The position numbers were made by a program, and so were the translations under genes. Of a DNA stretch of 64,000 bases, positions 15,501 through 26,600 are shown piece by piece; the first letter of the stretch is position 1; each line of letters begins with the position of its first letter. Origin of the DNA: Anas platyrhynchos (taxonomy: Eukaryota; Chordata; Aves; Anseriformes; Anatidae); contig NC_092607.1 of the NCBI RefSeq assembly GCF_047663525.1, forward strand, positions 4,311,001-4,375,000, written 5' to 3'. Under the pieces are notes generated by a model. That model saw only the letters and a program-made list of their open reading frames with translations. It was not told where the DNA came from and ran no database searches.

Positions 15501-16479
15501 CTGGGCTGGTGGAGCTCTCCCACCCGGCAGCTATTATCCAGCCACTCCTCGGGGGGCAGAAAAGCCACTACCTAATCCATCCCCGGGCTGGATGGGTGCC
15601 TGGATCGGCTCGGTGTGCTCAGACAGCACACGCGCTACGCACCCGCCTTATAGGAGAGCTCATGGCACAGGCATCTGTCACCGAAACCTGTCTGCATGAA
15701 AGGCTGTCTGCACAACTGGGGGGGAAAGAAAGGCATGACAGCACAATTAGTGAGAGCAAATGAAAGGCTGTTTGAAGAGGAGGAGGGAGGAAAGGGGAGA
15801 GCTGCATAAATCCCTGGTGGGGTTTTGGGCTTGACATCAAAACCCCTTAACAGTGTATTACTTCAGCCCCCAGTGTGGACAGATGTTGTGCTGTGGCTCA
15901 AAGGAAGTCAGAAATCTTTCCTTAGAAAAAAATTGGCTAGGAAACTAAAGAAAATATTGTGAAAGAAAAGGAAATAAAAGCCCACTAAAAAAGATTTATC
16001 ACTGCCCCAAGCATTTCTGTATACTCTAGTCTTATGAGGTCTCAGCCTCAGGGGAGAGAACAAGAGAAACGGCCTGGTGCTGCACTAATGGGTCACAAAT
16101 TTAGAGTGGGGACACATTTGTCCTGTTTGGTGATGGAGGAAGCTCACCAGTCCTGAGGACTCCTCCAACCCACACTAGCCTCAGACAGCTCTCAGAGGCC
16201 GCAGTGGTCTCTGGCACCAGCCTGCAGCTTTCCATGGGAGGTCCATCTCTGATGTCCTTGTCCCTCTGACACTGCCCTACCTCTTGCTGCGTTATGGGTG
16301 ACGCTGCACGTGGTGGTGTTATCTCCAAGATCTCTTTCCCAAGCTGCAACCACCCTTGAAAAGTCTGTACCAGGTATAAACAGTTTGGGGGCTGTTATAT
16401 GTTAGTGTTTACCTACATAATTAATTACCTAATTAAGCTCCTCAACTACCTTTTTCTCCACTTAATGTTGCCAGGTTCT
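1..16479. other. Intergenic region, no gene recognised
   Basis: Both strands contain only short open frames (up to about 184 codons) with no recognisable domain, typical of AT/GC-mixed vertebrate intergenic DNA. Simple repeats include a GTTTT array at 3,481-3,512 and an A-run at 6,110-6,126. By synteny with human this lies between SLC2A10 and EYA2 and might hold EYA2 regulatory sequence or a non-coding first exon, but none of its protein sequence was found. Confidence 0.6.
3481..3512 (+). repeat. (GTTTT)n microsatellite
   Basis: Six tandem GTTTT units followed by TT, in otherwise unremarkable intergenic sequence. Confidence 0.95.
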
Positions 16480-18150
16480 TTTGTAGCCATTTGTCATTGG
16501 CAAAACATTTTATTTCCCAGAAGAGCTTAGCATCATCCATGAACCTGGAGAGTTTGATGTCCATTCCCCTCCCAATGCCACAAATAAAGATGTAAGAATC
16601 TCAGGCCCCGTAAAGGAAACTCCACTGCTGAATGGAAAGCTCTCATCTTTCCCCAAAAATGTCCATTAAACCTAGCACTTTGCTGCCTACAACATAGGAA
16701 TAGCTTTTAACTGGCTCTCAATCCATAAAAAAGCTTCGTTTCAACTCCATTGAGTTGAATCCATGTAGATTAAAAAATAATAATTTTGTTAAATCTTTTT
16801 GAAAATACTTTTTCTGTCCATTGGGTTCTCCCTATCCATGCTTACTCATGTTCCTCTCGTGCCCCAGCACATTGGCCAGGCAGGCTTTCCCTTGTCGGAT
16901 GCTCCTTGCCACCCCCATTTGATGCAGACCCAAGCACCCCAACAGGGCTGGATGTGACCCTCACCAGGGCCCCTTCCAGAGCTTGCTCTGTAGGTGGGAG
17001 CTGTGCTGGCAATCCTGGTCCTCTGGTTCAGCAGGCATGTGGAATGTCTCGCTGATCTGATTCTTATGACTGATAGGCTACGGAGCATGACATGGGTGCG
17101 AGGATCTCCCACGTATCTCCAGCCGTGAAGACCAACACCAAGAGATGCCTGAGCTACCCCGTCATGCCCTGTCCTTCCCCGTACACTACTTGTCCCTTGG
17201 TCATGAGCAATCAAATAGCTCCCTAGCTACCTTCTTGTTTTTGATGTCTTTCTTTTTATTTTCTTTTACTTTTTAAGTCAGTTGGCAGGGAGACCTTTGT
17301 GCTCTTTTTTAGCTCTTTTAATTTTCTGTCTACACTTAACTCGCTATGTTTTATGGTTTTTCCTGTTCTCCTCATGTGGGAAACCTTTTCACTTTTTAAA
17401 CGCTGACCTTCTCCCTGTGAAACCTCCTTAACCTTCCCAGTGAGTCAGGCAGGGTGTTTTTTAGGACCTCTGAGTTCGTTTTGAGTTGTGGCACATGTTG
17501 TACTTGGGCTTTAATAGAGTATTTTTTAATCACCTCCAGACTGCTCGCAGGCTCCTTGCTTTCTGCCTGTTCCTTTTAGCTCTGTTGTTGTTATTGACCA
17601 ATCACCTTATTTTTTCATAGCTCCCTCTCTTGAAATTGCATAGCCACGTGCTGGATTTATTTGGTGTGCTTTCTCCCACTACAGCATTAAATTGGTTGTA
17701 CTGTGGTCACTAGCAGAGAGCAGCTCTCCCACAAACACCTTGTGAAGCAGGTCCTGAACTAAACCCAGAGCAGCAGCCCTCCTTGCTGCTTCTACCACTG
17801 CTTGGTCACCGAGACTCATTACTGTATCCAAAAGTATTTTTTCTTCCTGATGGATCACTGAGACAATATGTATGTAGATAGTTGAAATCTCCCACTATTA
17901 CCACCTGACCTAAATTTCAGCTTCTCTAACCTCATGTTTTCAGATCTTTATATTTATCCTTAGCAGGGGTCAGTAGCACAGTCCTTGCTCTACATTTTAC
18001 CCTTTGGAATCTGGGATCTATCACCCTGAGAAGCCTGCAGTGATGCTCTTTCTGCTGCTTTTTCTTCATCCAGTCCTCCCCACACAGGCGCTTCTCTCGT
18101 GTGCATCCTGCTCCAGCCTTCCCACGCAGCCGCCAGCCCAGCAGCATCCA
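16480..18150 (-). mobile_element. Ancient CR1/L3-like LINE remnant (antisense)
   Basis: Read on the plus strand, blocks match the antisense text of old amniote CR1/L3 elements in the expected order: a 'catcatccatgaacctgg' block near 16,528, 'ttgaatccatgtagatt' near 16,754, 'cttgggctttaatagagt' near 17,504, 'ttgtactgtggtcactag' near 17,696, and 'gttgaaatctcccactatta' near 17,881. No long frame survives, so the copy is heavily mutated. The identification rests on remembered consensus text; boundaries are approximate, and the part at 16,860-17,220 is the least certain. Confidence 0.6.
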
Positions 18151-18534
18151 ACCTGGGGATCATTCTCCTGCCAGCAGGTCACCAACAACCCCGTTATACT
18201 GGGGTAGCCATTCAGGTCAGTTGAAAAGCCTAGTATCACCATATTTTCTTAGGATTCTGCACTAGGATCGGATGGAAATGGAAGCACCTATAAGTTTTGC
18301 CTTTGCTTTGTTGCTTAACAGTGCTCCTGTTTGCCGTACTTGGTCAGTCACCTTTTTCTTTCTTTTCTTTTTTTTTTTTTTTAATTGCAGCTTTTATTGC
18401 CCTGCTGGTATTCCGTTGTACACTGGCCACATCCTCCTCCTGAGGTGCCCAAGTCTGAATTGACCCCACAGATTTTGGGGACCCGTGTGCTATTGATCCT
18501 GAAAAAACAGGGAAGAGCCCCCTCAGCCCCTGCT
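18151..18534. other. Non-coding spacer with T-run
   Basis: Sequence between the ancient LINE and the CpG patch. It contains a T-rich run near 18,357-18,383; no gene seen. Confidence 0.6.
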
Positions 18535-18790
18535 AACGAAGCCTCCTCCCGCGGAACCCGGCCGTGTCGGTGCCCCAGCAGCAGCCCCACGGCCTGTCGC
18601 GGACACGCGTGTGCCCGTGGCGCTGAGCGAGCGGCCTGCAGCGGCCTCGGCGCCTTCCGTGGGCTCGGGCTGGCCCCTGGCGGCCGCCGGGGCGCGGTGC
18701 AGCCCTGCTGGGCCGGCCGCAGCGCATCGGCCCCGGCACCGCCTGGAACCCAGCCTCAGCCCCTAGGCCTGCCCCGGCCCTTCCCAGTGA
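18535..18790. promoter_or_regulatory. Orphan CpG-dense patch
   Basis: About 30 CpG dinucleotides occur in roughly 240 bases, far above the flanks. No recognised exon lies here. It sits between the ancient LINE and the younger CR1 and 1.9 kb beyond the 3' end of SLC2A10. It may be the promoter of an unrecognised transcript, possibly of EYA2, whose human orthologue follows SLC2A10 in the same orientation; this is inference. Confidence 0.55.
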
Positions 18791-18892
18791 ATCGGAGTTC
18801 TCTACCCCCCTGCATAGCTCAGTGGACACGGGCTTTCGGAGCAAGCTCGCGGTTGTAGGAAGGGAGAACCTGTTTTCTGATTCATGGGTGTC

Positions 18893-19575
18893 ACAGAATC
18901 ATTAGGGTCAGAGAAGCCCTCTAAGATCATCTGGTCCAACCGTCCTGCTACCACCACCATCACCCACTGAGCCATGTCCCCAAGCACCACGTCCAGCCTT
19001 CCCTTGAACACCCCCAGGGACGGTGACTCCACCACCTCCCTGGGCAACCCGTCCCAGTGCCTGACTGCTCTTTCTGAGCAGAAATGTCTCCTCATTTCCA
19101 GCCTGAACCTCCCCTGGCACAACTTGAGGCCATTCCCTCTGGTCCTATCACTGGTTACCTGTGAGAAGAGGCCGACCCCCAGCTCCCCACAGCTTCCTTT
19201 CAGGGAGCTGCAGAGAGCAATGAGGTCTCCCCTGAGCCCCCTCTTCTCCAGACCAAACACCCCCAGCCGCTCCTCACAGGCCTTGTGCTCCAGGCCCTTC
19301 ACCAGCTTCATAGCCCTGCTCTGGACACTCTCCAGGGCCTTGGTGTCCTTCTTGTAGTGAGGGGCCCAAAACTGAACACAGCACTTGATGTGCAGCTTCA
19401 CCATAGCTGAGTACGGTGGGACGATCACCTCCCTGCTCCTGCTGGCTGCACTATTGCTGACACAAGCCAGGGTGCTGTTGGCCTTCTTGGACACGTGGGC
19501 ACACTGCTGGCTCATGTTCAGGTGAGCATTAATCAGCACCCCCAGATCCCTTTCCTCTGCAAAGGACATCTCTGT
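18893..19575 (-). mobile_element. CR1 LINE, 5'-truncated, with open ORF2 end
   Basis: The minus strand reads as the 3' part of a CR1 non-LTR retrotransposon. It encodes the C-terminal part of ORF2, with the diagnostic runs [69 protein letters not shown] and [18 protein letters not shown]. The 3' end carries the terminal octamer ATTCTGTG near 18,893-18,905. The frame stays open for some 255 codons including flank, which suggests a fairly young insertion. The reverse transcriptase core and ORF1 are missing, so the copy cannot move by itself. Confidence 0.93.
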
Positions 19576-20538
19576 GTCCTTGAGGTGACAGCATCTACAG
19601 CATTCAGGGGACTCACAGAAACATTGCAGCCACTGCGCTGCTCCCCACTGAGCCCTGGCAGCCCAGCTGCAGCAGGGTGGATGTGGCCGAGGAAGCCCAA
19701 GGTGCTTCCCATGCTTCCCATCACTTGCTGGGAGAGGACGATGCTCCCCAACAGCAACTCAAGGAGCCACCTGACAGCCATGGGCTGGATACGGCCAAGG
19801 GCAGAGGATCATTTTCCAGTGCTATGGTGAGTTCTCTTTGAGATGGTGTTTTCAGTGTCAGACAGATTAAGCTCTGTCCTGTGTGTGTCACCAGCATAGA
19901 GGTTGCTGGTCCCTATGGAGCTGCATTTTCAGGGGAAAACACTAAGCTTTGGGACTTGCTTCCTTAGGTGTTCAAAAGAGGTAAGGTTGTGGGGTCAGCA
20001 GGATGCCAGCATCTCCTCTCTTGCAAACTTTTGGGAGTGAGTGTGGTGGTAGCAGGGTGGTTATTTTGTAATGTATATGTGCTCGGAGGAGGGTAACAGG
20101 GCCTAAAAATAAAAATCAACAATCAAAGAACGTACAATTGTGAGAAGTGGAAAACTTGTAGAAGGTACCAGAACACTACAGCATTTTTGTACATGCAGAC
20201 CTTAGCAGTGAATGCAGAACATCCTCTGTGTACAAAAGAAAGCAGCTAAACACGCATGATAGATGTGCTGTGCTTTTGTGGGCATGGGCCACGTGAAATC
20301 AGGCACATGAGCTGCTGGTCCTTTAGGGTGTTTAGCTGCATTAGCTCCCTTCTCAGACTCGAGGTTTTTACAAACATTATAAAAGGTGATGACATTAATG
20401 TATGCTGCTCAGAACTTGACATTCCTCCTGCAATGCTGTCCCTTTTATAAAGCACCAAGTACTTCAAAGAAGTGGAAAACAATATATCTTGCTCAGAAAT
20501 GAACTGTCTGGATGGAAAGCACTGTCAGCAAAAATTGT
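19576..20538. other. Intergenic, downstream of SLC2A10
   Basis: Between the poly(A) signal of SLC2A10 and the CR1 copy. Nothing recognised apart from an 80-codon minus-strand frame near 20,246-20,528 judged to be chance. Confidence 0.6.
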
Positions 20539-20544
20539 TTTATT
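20539..20544 (-). terminator. SLC2A10: Poly(A) signal AATAAA of SLC2A10
   Basis: AATAAA on the minus strand lies 126 bases past the inferred stop codon. No other canonical signal was found between the stop and about 19,600, so this is the likely mRNA end. Confidence 0.6.
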
Positions 20545-20669
20545 TCCTGCATACAAAACCATTAACCTCTTAAATGATAGGAGATACAAACCGTGAACAA
20601 TAAAAGATACCAAAGGAAGGGTGTGGTCCCTGCCTGGGACCAGTGACTCTCCAAGGACGCAGAGGACAG

Positions 20670-20697
20670 CTATGGGCTCTTTTCAAGGCTGAAGGCA
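20670..20697 (-). CDS. SLC2A10: SLC2A10 coding exon 5 (C-terminal end, inferred)
   Basis: A strong acceptor (TGCTGCTCTCCCCACAG) precedes 20,697, in the phase left by exon 4. The exon adds AFSLEKSP after a split Arg codon and stops at TAG (20,672-20,670). This resembles the start of the human last exon (RFTLSF). It is shorter than the human tail by more than ten residues. A canonical AATAAA follows 126 bases later at 20,544-20,539, which supports this as the terminal exon. An alternative acceptor near 20,528 would open a frame of about 80 codons to 20,246 but shows no likeness to GLUT10. Confidence 0.7.
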
Positions 20698-23600
20698 CTG
20701 TGGGGAGAGCAGCATCCAAGCAGAGGTCACCAGTCACAGGCCACAAGAAGAAATGTCCCAATGGCACGGTTTGCTCCCCTCCTCAGGGTGACGCTGTTGG
20801 TCCCTGGTTTCAGGTGCTGCTGGTGTGCTCCACTCGCTGGTACTGCCCGTGTGCGCAGCTCGCTCCTCTTGCACGCTTACACCCGCTCCCTTCCCACAGC
20901 CTGGGGGTGATGCTGGAGGTCAGCTGGCGCTACTGCTGCTCACTGCCAGTCCGGAGACTTGCAGCAGCCACCCCTCCTGGCCACCTCCCTCCTCATTGTG
21001 GCTCTGCACAGCCTCCCTCCACTCCGGCATTTCTTGCCCTGTCACCTCCTTCACAGCCAGAAACGCACAAATCCCACTTGACCTGTCCCACCTTGCCAGG
21101 AATCACAGGCTTTGCATGGAAATGGCTGGGTGAGAGCCCATGGTCTGACACTGGGAGATGTCTCTGGCCCAGAGGAGGAGCACGAGTCCAGGATCCCAGG
21201 GGAAAGGCCAGGAGTATTGTTCCCTCCTGTAGCCTAGACCTGCACCATGTTCTGGTGCTGTTCTCCTCCCGTCACCCACAAGCTTTGGTATCAGCCCTTT
21301 TCTCCAAAAATCACCAGTGACCTTGAGCAGCATGGCTGTAGGGCCCAGGACAGTGACCCGCTGACAAAAACATGTTGCAGCCCTCACAGCCCATCCCACA
21401 GCCTGGCCATACACCTGAGATGTTCTTGGTGGCACTGACCAGGCTGGGACTGCCCTGTACCACGGATTTCAGGTAGGGCTGGTGGGAAGCACCCAAAGCC
21501 TGCACTCAGGTTGGCACACGTACCGTTTCCTGGAGAACTGCTGGTCTATCTCCTCTAAGGACTGCCCTTTTGTTTCTGGAACAAAAAGGTAAATGAATAT
21601 AACAGCCATCACTCCCATCAGTCCGTAGAGAAGAAACATCCAGGAGAAACCAATGGCGTCTGCAGAGAGATTCAAGCACAGGAAGGGTCCATCAGAGGTC
21701 AGTCACATCGTGGGATGCAAAGGAAGCTGGCTGCTTACTACAAAACACTCACTGGTACCGGACAGGGAAAGCTCCTTATCTGCAAGGCCTGGGCTAGGAA
21801 GCAGCGAGGGAAAAGGATGGTTCACAGCAGGCTTTGCCAGCAGTACCACCAAGGGAGGGAGAAAACTGAGCTCCAGGGCCCAACAGTGCCATGTGAATGC
21901 CTCAACCAGGAGCTCTGCTACCGAGAAACTTTGTAAAGCTACTGGCATGAGAGCTGGAAACCCCACGGTTCCCTGACAGTGCAGCATTACAGCCCAGCCC
22001 AGTGGGTGAAGGATGATTTTTATGAAATGGGTGATGGAGGAGCTCAGACCAGTGTCACTGGTGCCTGCATTTTTCTGCTCTCACAGGCGTTGGGGTCACA
22101 GCTGTTCCAGTGTGCAGTCCCCATGGTTCCAAACACCACTTGCTCTCCAAATGGCTGTGGTGGCTGTCTTCACTAACCCACCTGTGGGAAATGGGGGACA
22201 GGGACGGACACTTACCAATAAGGTCTAGGAAGGAGAGGCTGATCAGTAAATTGGCGGCCCAGTTAAAGCTGTTGCAGAAAGCAAAGGCTCTTCCTCTTAT
22301 TCCAGCTGGGTAGATCTCACTGAGGACCAGCCAGGTCACTGCACAGATCAGAGATGAGAAAGATGGTTGTGTGGTTTAAGAAACACATTTGGGAAATGAG
22401 TGTAGAATACTTGGCAAGGGTTTTATGGAGAGCCAAACTCTGGCTTCACCCAACACCCGCTGCTGTTGGTGGTGAGCAATGATCATTGTTCTCAGGGTCA
22501 GGTCACAGCAGAGCACTTTGAAACTCCCATGCTCGGCACTGTGGAGGAATGAGATGCCAACAAACAGACCCAGTCAGCAAAAAACAAAGCAGGGGACATG
22601 GCCATTCAGCAGATGGGAAAATATCGGCGTATCTGCCATCAGGACATGCTCTTGTAGAGAAAGGAGAAGGGGTAGATTAAAGAGAAAATGTTGTATTTGG
22701 GCTAAAGTCAGAGCTGGGAGTAGAATGCATCTTGAAGCACTCTCTCCTATCCTAGGGTTATTTTGATTGAAATGATTTAGAGGGTCACTGCCAAACTCCC
22801 AAGGCTTGCTGTGCACTTATGTTTTTCCTTCAGCTAGATACTGTTTTCTCCCATCAAAGCCCTTAAAACAGCAAGTGCCAGAAAATGCTAGAACTCGCAT
22901 GGAAGCAAGAACTAGTCTCTGTTCTCATCTGATAAATAACGATTTTGGAAGCCGACACTGAGAAACTTTCAGGGAGGTTCCATTTTCCAGCTCTGTTGCT
23001 GACTTTCTGGAGAAGCCCCTCAGTACCTACGCAGCCCTCTCTTTTCTTCCTTGTCGGGGTGCTGTGAAGATTAGGTAGTGTTTGTGGGACGCTCTGATTT
23101 TGCAATGAGTACAACAAGGGGAAAAAAATTACATGAGTAGTGATAGCATGGACAAGAAGGTTATTATGATGCTGCACCAGCCCCACAGCCAACAGAGCTG
23201 CAAGACGAGGAAATGATTCAGGAGGCTGAAGGGGATGTATTTCCAATTTCCAGACACTCAGCGGCTTGGTAAAGCAGATGCATAATGAAGCGGACTATAA
23301 AGATCAGCCCCAGCTTTATCCTCTGGGTTAGCACAAGGATATATAAACACCATACTTACTTGGTCCAAATCCAATTGAGAATGCGCTCACGAAAGCCATC
23401 ATGCTCAGCAGCGTAATCCAATTTAAAACCATATGTTCCGTCGGGGGAGCACCACCAAAAGGAGGGCCTGAGCTCTCTTCTCCTGTCTCTGTTTTGGACT
23501 GACTTGCCAAGCCCATCTTCTGGGTGTGGGGAGAGTCAGTAACAGCCGCCCTGCTCCGAGCACTGGCAAAGGCTTTTGTAAGGCTCTTTGCGGCAGCAGA

Positions 23601-26600
23601 ATCAGCTCCCCCCTGCCTGCTGCCTTCACCTAACGCTGGTGGGATGTGTGACCCAGTGGGCTGGGAGGACAGGGGGGTCAGGGGGTGCTGGCCAAGGCTG
23701 TGGGATGCGTTGGGGTCTGCGGCTGCCGTGCAGTCCCTGGCCATGGCCAGTGGAGCGATGCAGCTGGTGAGGCCAATGGTGGTGACGGAGATCGCCATCA
23801 CCACACAGCCGGCGATGAGCAGCACTCTCCTGCCGGCCTTGTCCGCAAATGCCATCGCGACGAGCGTGGCCACCACCTTTATCGCCCCCAGCCCAACAGA
23901 GGCCAGGATGGCAGAGGAGTTGCTCTGGAATCCCACCGAGTGGAAGATTTTGGAGGCGTAGCCCAGCACGTTGGGCTGCCCAGTGAACTGCTGGAAGAGC
24001 ACCAGGCCCAGGCCCACCAGAGTGCGTCTTCTCATGTTGTCTCTGGTCCTGAAAAGGTCCAGAAATGAGTAGTGCTTCTCCTTATAGGACTCCTGTTTTG
24101 CTGCCTCTCTGTCCTCAGCAGTCTGCAGTTGAATGAGACCCTTCTGGCAGTCTGAGTCCCACGAATTTAATTTAACAGGGTTCACTGGGAGAAAGAGGAT
24201 GCTGAGGAACTGCATGGCTGTCGGGGCAATGGCCAGTCCAAACATGTACCTCCATCCCTCATCCACGTCCGCAAAGACGTAATTCAGTGCATACGACAGC
24301 AGGATGCCCACAGTGATGCCTGCTTCGTAGAGAGACACCAGCAGCCCTCGCTGATGGGCCGCCACCATCTCCGAGACATAGATGCAGCAGGCCATGGACG
24401 AGACAGAGATGGCAAAGCCCACGGTCATGCGCCCAATGACCAGCCCAATGAACGACCTTGCCAACGTCAGAATAAGGCTGCCGAACAGCAGGACCAAGTT
24501 GCTGACCAGGATTGCTCTCCTCCGGCCATGGCGGTCAATGAGGATGCCCCCCACCAGAGAGGCGAGGAGCGCCCCGATGAGGAGGGAGCTCACCAGAACT
24601 TCCTGCCTGAAGCAGCCGAGGTGAAAGTCTGTCTGCAGCTGCAGCAGTGCACCAGAGATAATCCCCAACTCGTATCCAAATATCAGCCCGCCCAGGAGGG
24701 AGACTGTAGCGGACAGCAGGAGGACCAGCAGGGCACGACCTGGAAAACAAGCAAGCAATGCGAGGTTCAGTCTTCTGGTTCTAGCAGGAAAGCTATCAGC
24801 AGGCACAATCTGGAAAAAGCTTTTCCAGGACACACAAAGTTTTCTATTTACAAAGCTATGATGCCAAATCTCCCCAGAAGTCCCTCAGCCATGTATACAG
24901 GCACTTGCACATACTCACACAACCTCTCAGGCCTGCACCCACTGCCATGGACTGCAGGGGCACTCACTGGGGTGCAGAACCATGAAAACAGGGCTGTGTT
25001 AGCAAAGCAAAGACTTGTATTTAAGTGGAGGACAGTGATCTGCTTTCCTGGAGTTGTGCAGGGACCCACCGTGGTCCCTCTTCATTGTTATAATGGCAAA
25101 AACTGTTCTGGGCAGGAAATGCAGCTTCCACTTTTTGGGTTTGGACTCCCTCTGTGTTACCATTATAAAGTTTCAGTCCATGGTTTGCAGCTTAGAAGCA
25201 TCTGTAGGAAAAGAGCCATCCCTTGTCACCTGTGAATTTCATAAGTCACTCACTGGGACGGACCTGCCCTGGTCCAGTCCTCTTCATTACGGCTCCCCTT
25301 CCCTCCAATATCTCACCTGATTCCTTCTTCAAGCTCCACACAATTCCAGGATGAAACAAGTGTCGCTGCCCAGTGCCCTGCATGCAGCACCTTTTCCCCC
25401 AACCAGTTTTCAAGAAGGCCCTGCTGTTTTCCAGGCACCCCTCTTTCCACGTCAGCAGACATCCTATGTTCACCCACAGAAGCTGATGTTTCTGAACTTC
25501 ATTTTTGTTGTTGTGAAGCATTTATCACAGAAATACCAAGTTGCTAAACAACCCCAGCATCCATGGGGGGTGGCACTATACTTAAAGCTTACTGAACTAT
25601 CAACTTCTTTTTTTTTCCAGTCCCCTTCTGAACCCAGGTAAAGGGAGAAATGGTTGGCCAAGTCAGTAAGTTGTTAAAGATGTTGCCTCCTTTCTTTCCT
25701 CTAACTTAGTTTTACAGATCATTTATGAATGGCAATAACCAAGGCAGCAGTTTTCCCGTTAACATCTCCTCATCAGTAAAGTGGTGTCCTATAGGTATGG
25801 CCTTATTTATTACGTGATTATGTGGCCAGAAAACTCCCCCAGTATGTGCATTCCCTCTGAACTACAGCCCAGTAACAACTCCAGGCTCTACAATCTCACT
25901 AAAAATAAAAGCTTCAGACCTCAGGATTGCAAGGTAAGGAGTGGGAATTCAAAGCCTGCAGTGAGAGCTGATGAATGCCACATGCACTTCAACCTAAGCT
26001 GGAAATCTAAGGAAATTTTCTTAAAAAAAAAAAATAGTAAAAAAGCAGCATTAACTATTTCACTGCTGAGTACATTAGTGGGAGGTTGATGGCTGTTCTT
26101 TGCAGCTGCAGGCAGGAACAAACATTGGGATGAAGCAGCAGGACAGTTACTTTTTGTCAAAGTTTGCAAAGCTGGGGATGGGGATTTAAATTAAATTTTC
26201 TATTGTCAAAGAGACAGCAGAGAGAAAGTCTTCTGCTGACGGGACCACAGCCCTCAGTTCCTGGGGGGGCCCGCCTAGCCTCTAACAGCTGCGTTTACCT
26301 TGAGTCTGAGCGAGAAAATTTGGACTGCTTTGACAGAGACAAGAGAGAAACCAGAAACAGTAAGCAGAAAAATCTGACTTACAGGAAATAAGGATGAATG
26401 CACAATGTAGTTAAAAATGCTGCTCACAAGAGTTTACTCCTCCTAGCTAATCCTGCACTCTTGGCATTACTCTGTGGGGGTGACTGATTTCTTCACCTCT
26501 CCTTCTCTAGCTCTTGGTACCCAGGATCACCAAGCCAGGCAAACCTTCTTGGGCTGATCTAGCTCTGCAGCATGAACTTCCTGAGCTGAAAAGCTCCCTG

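Noticed and set aside
1-20500. EYA2 coding exons, expected from synteny
   Set aside because: None of the conserved EYA2 protein segments was found on the minus strand.
20246-20528. Minus-strand frame of about 80 codons in the right phase to serve as the last SLC2A10 exon
   Set aside because: It shows no likeness to GLUT10 tails and begins after the AATAAA at 20,544-20,539; the exon at 20,697-20,670 fits human better.
24354-25235. 293-codon plus-strand frame opposite SLC2A10 exon 2
   Set aside because: It is the antisense shadow of a conserved coding exon and has no domain of its own.
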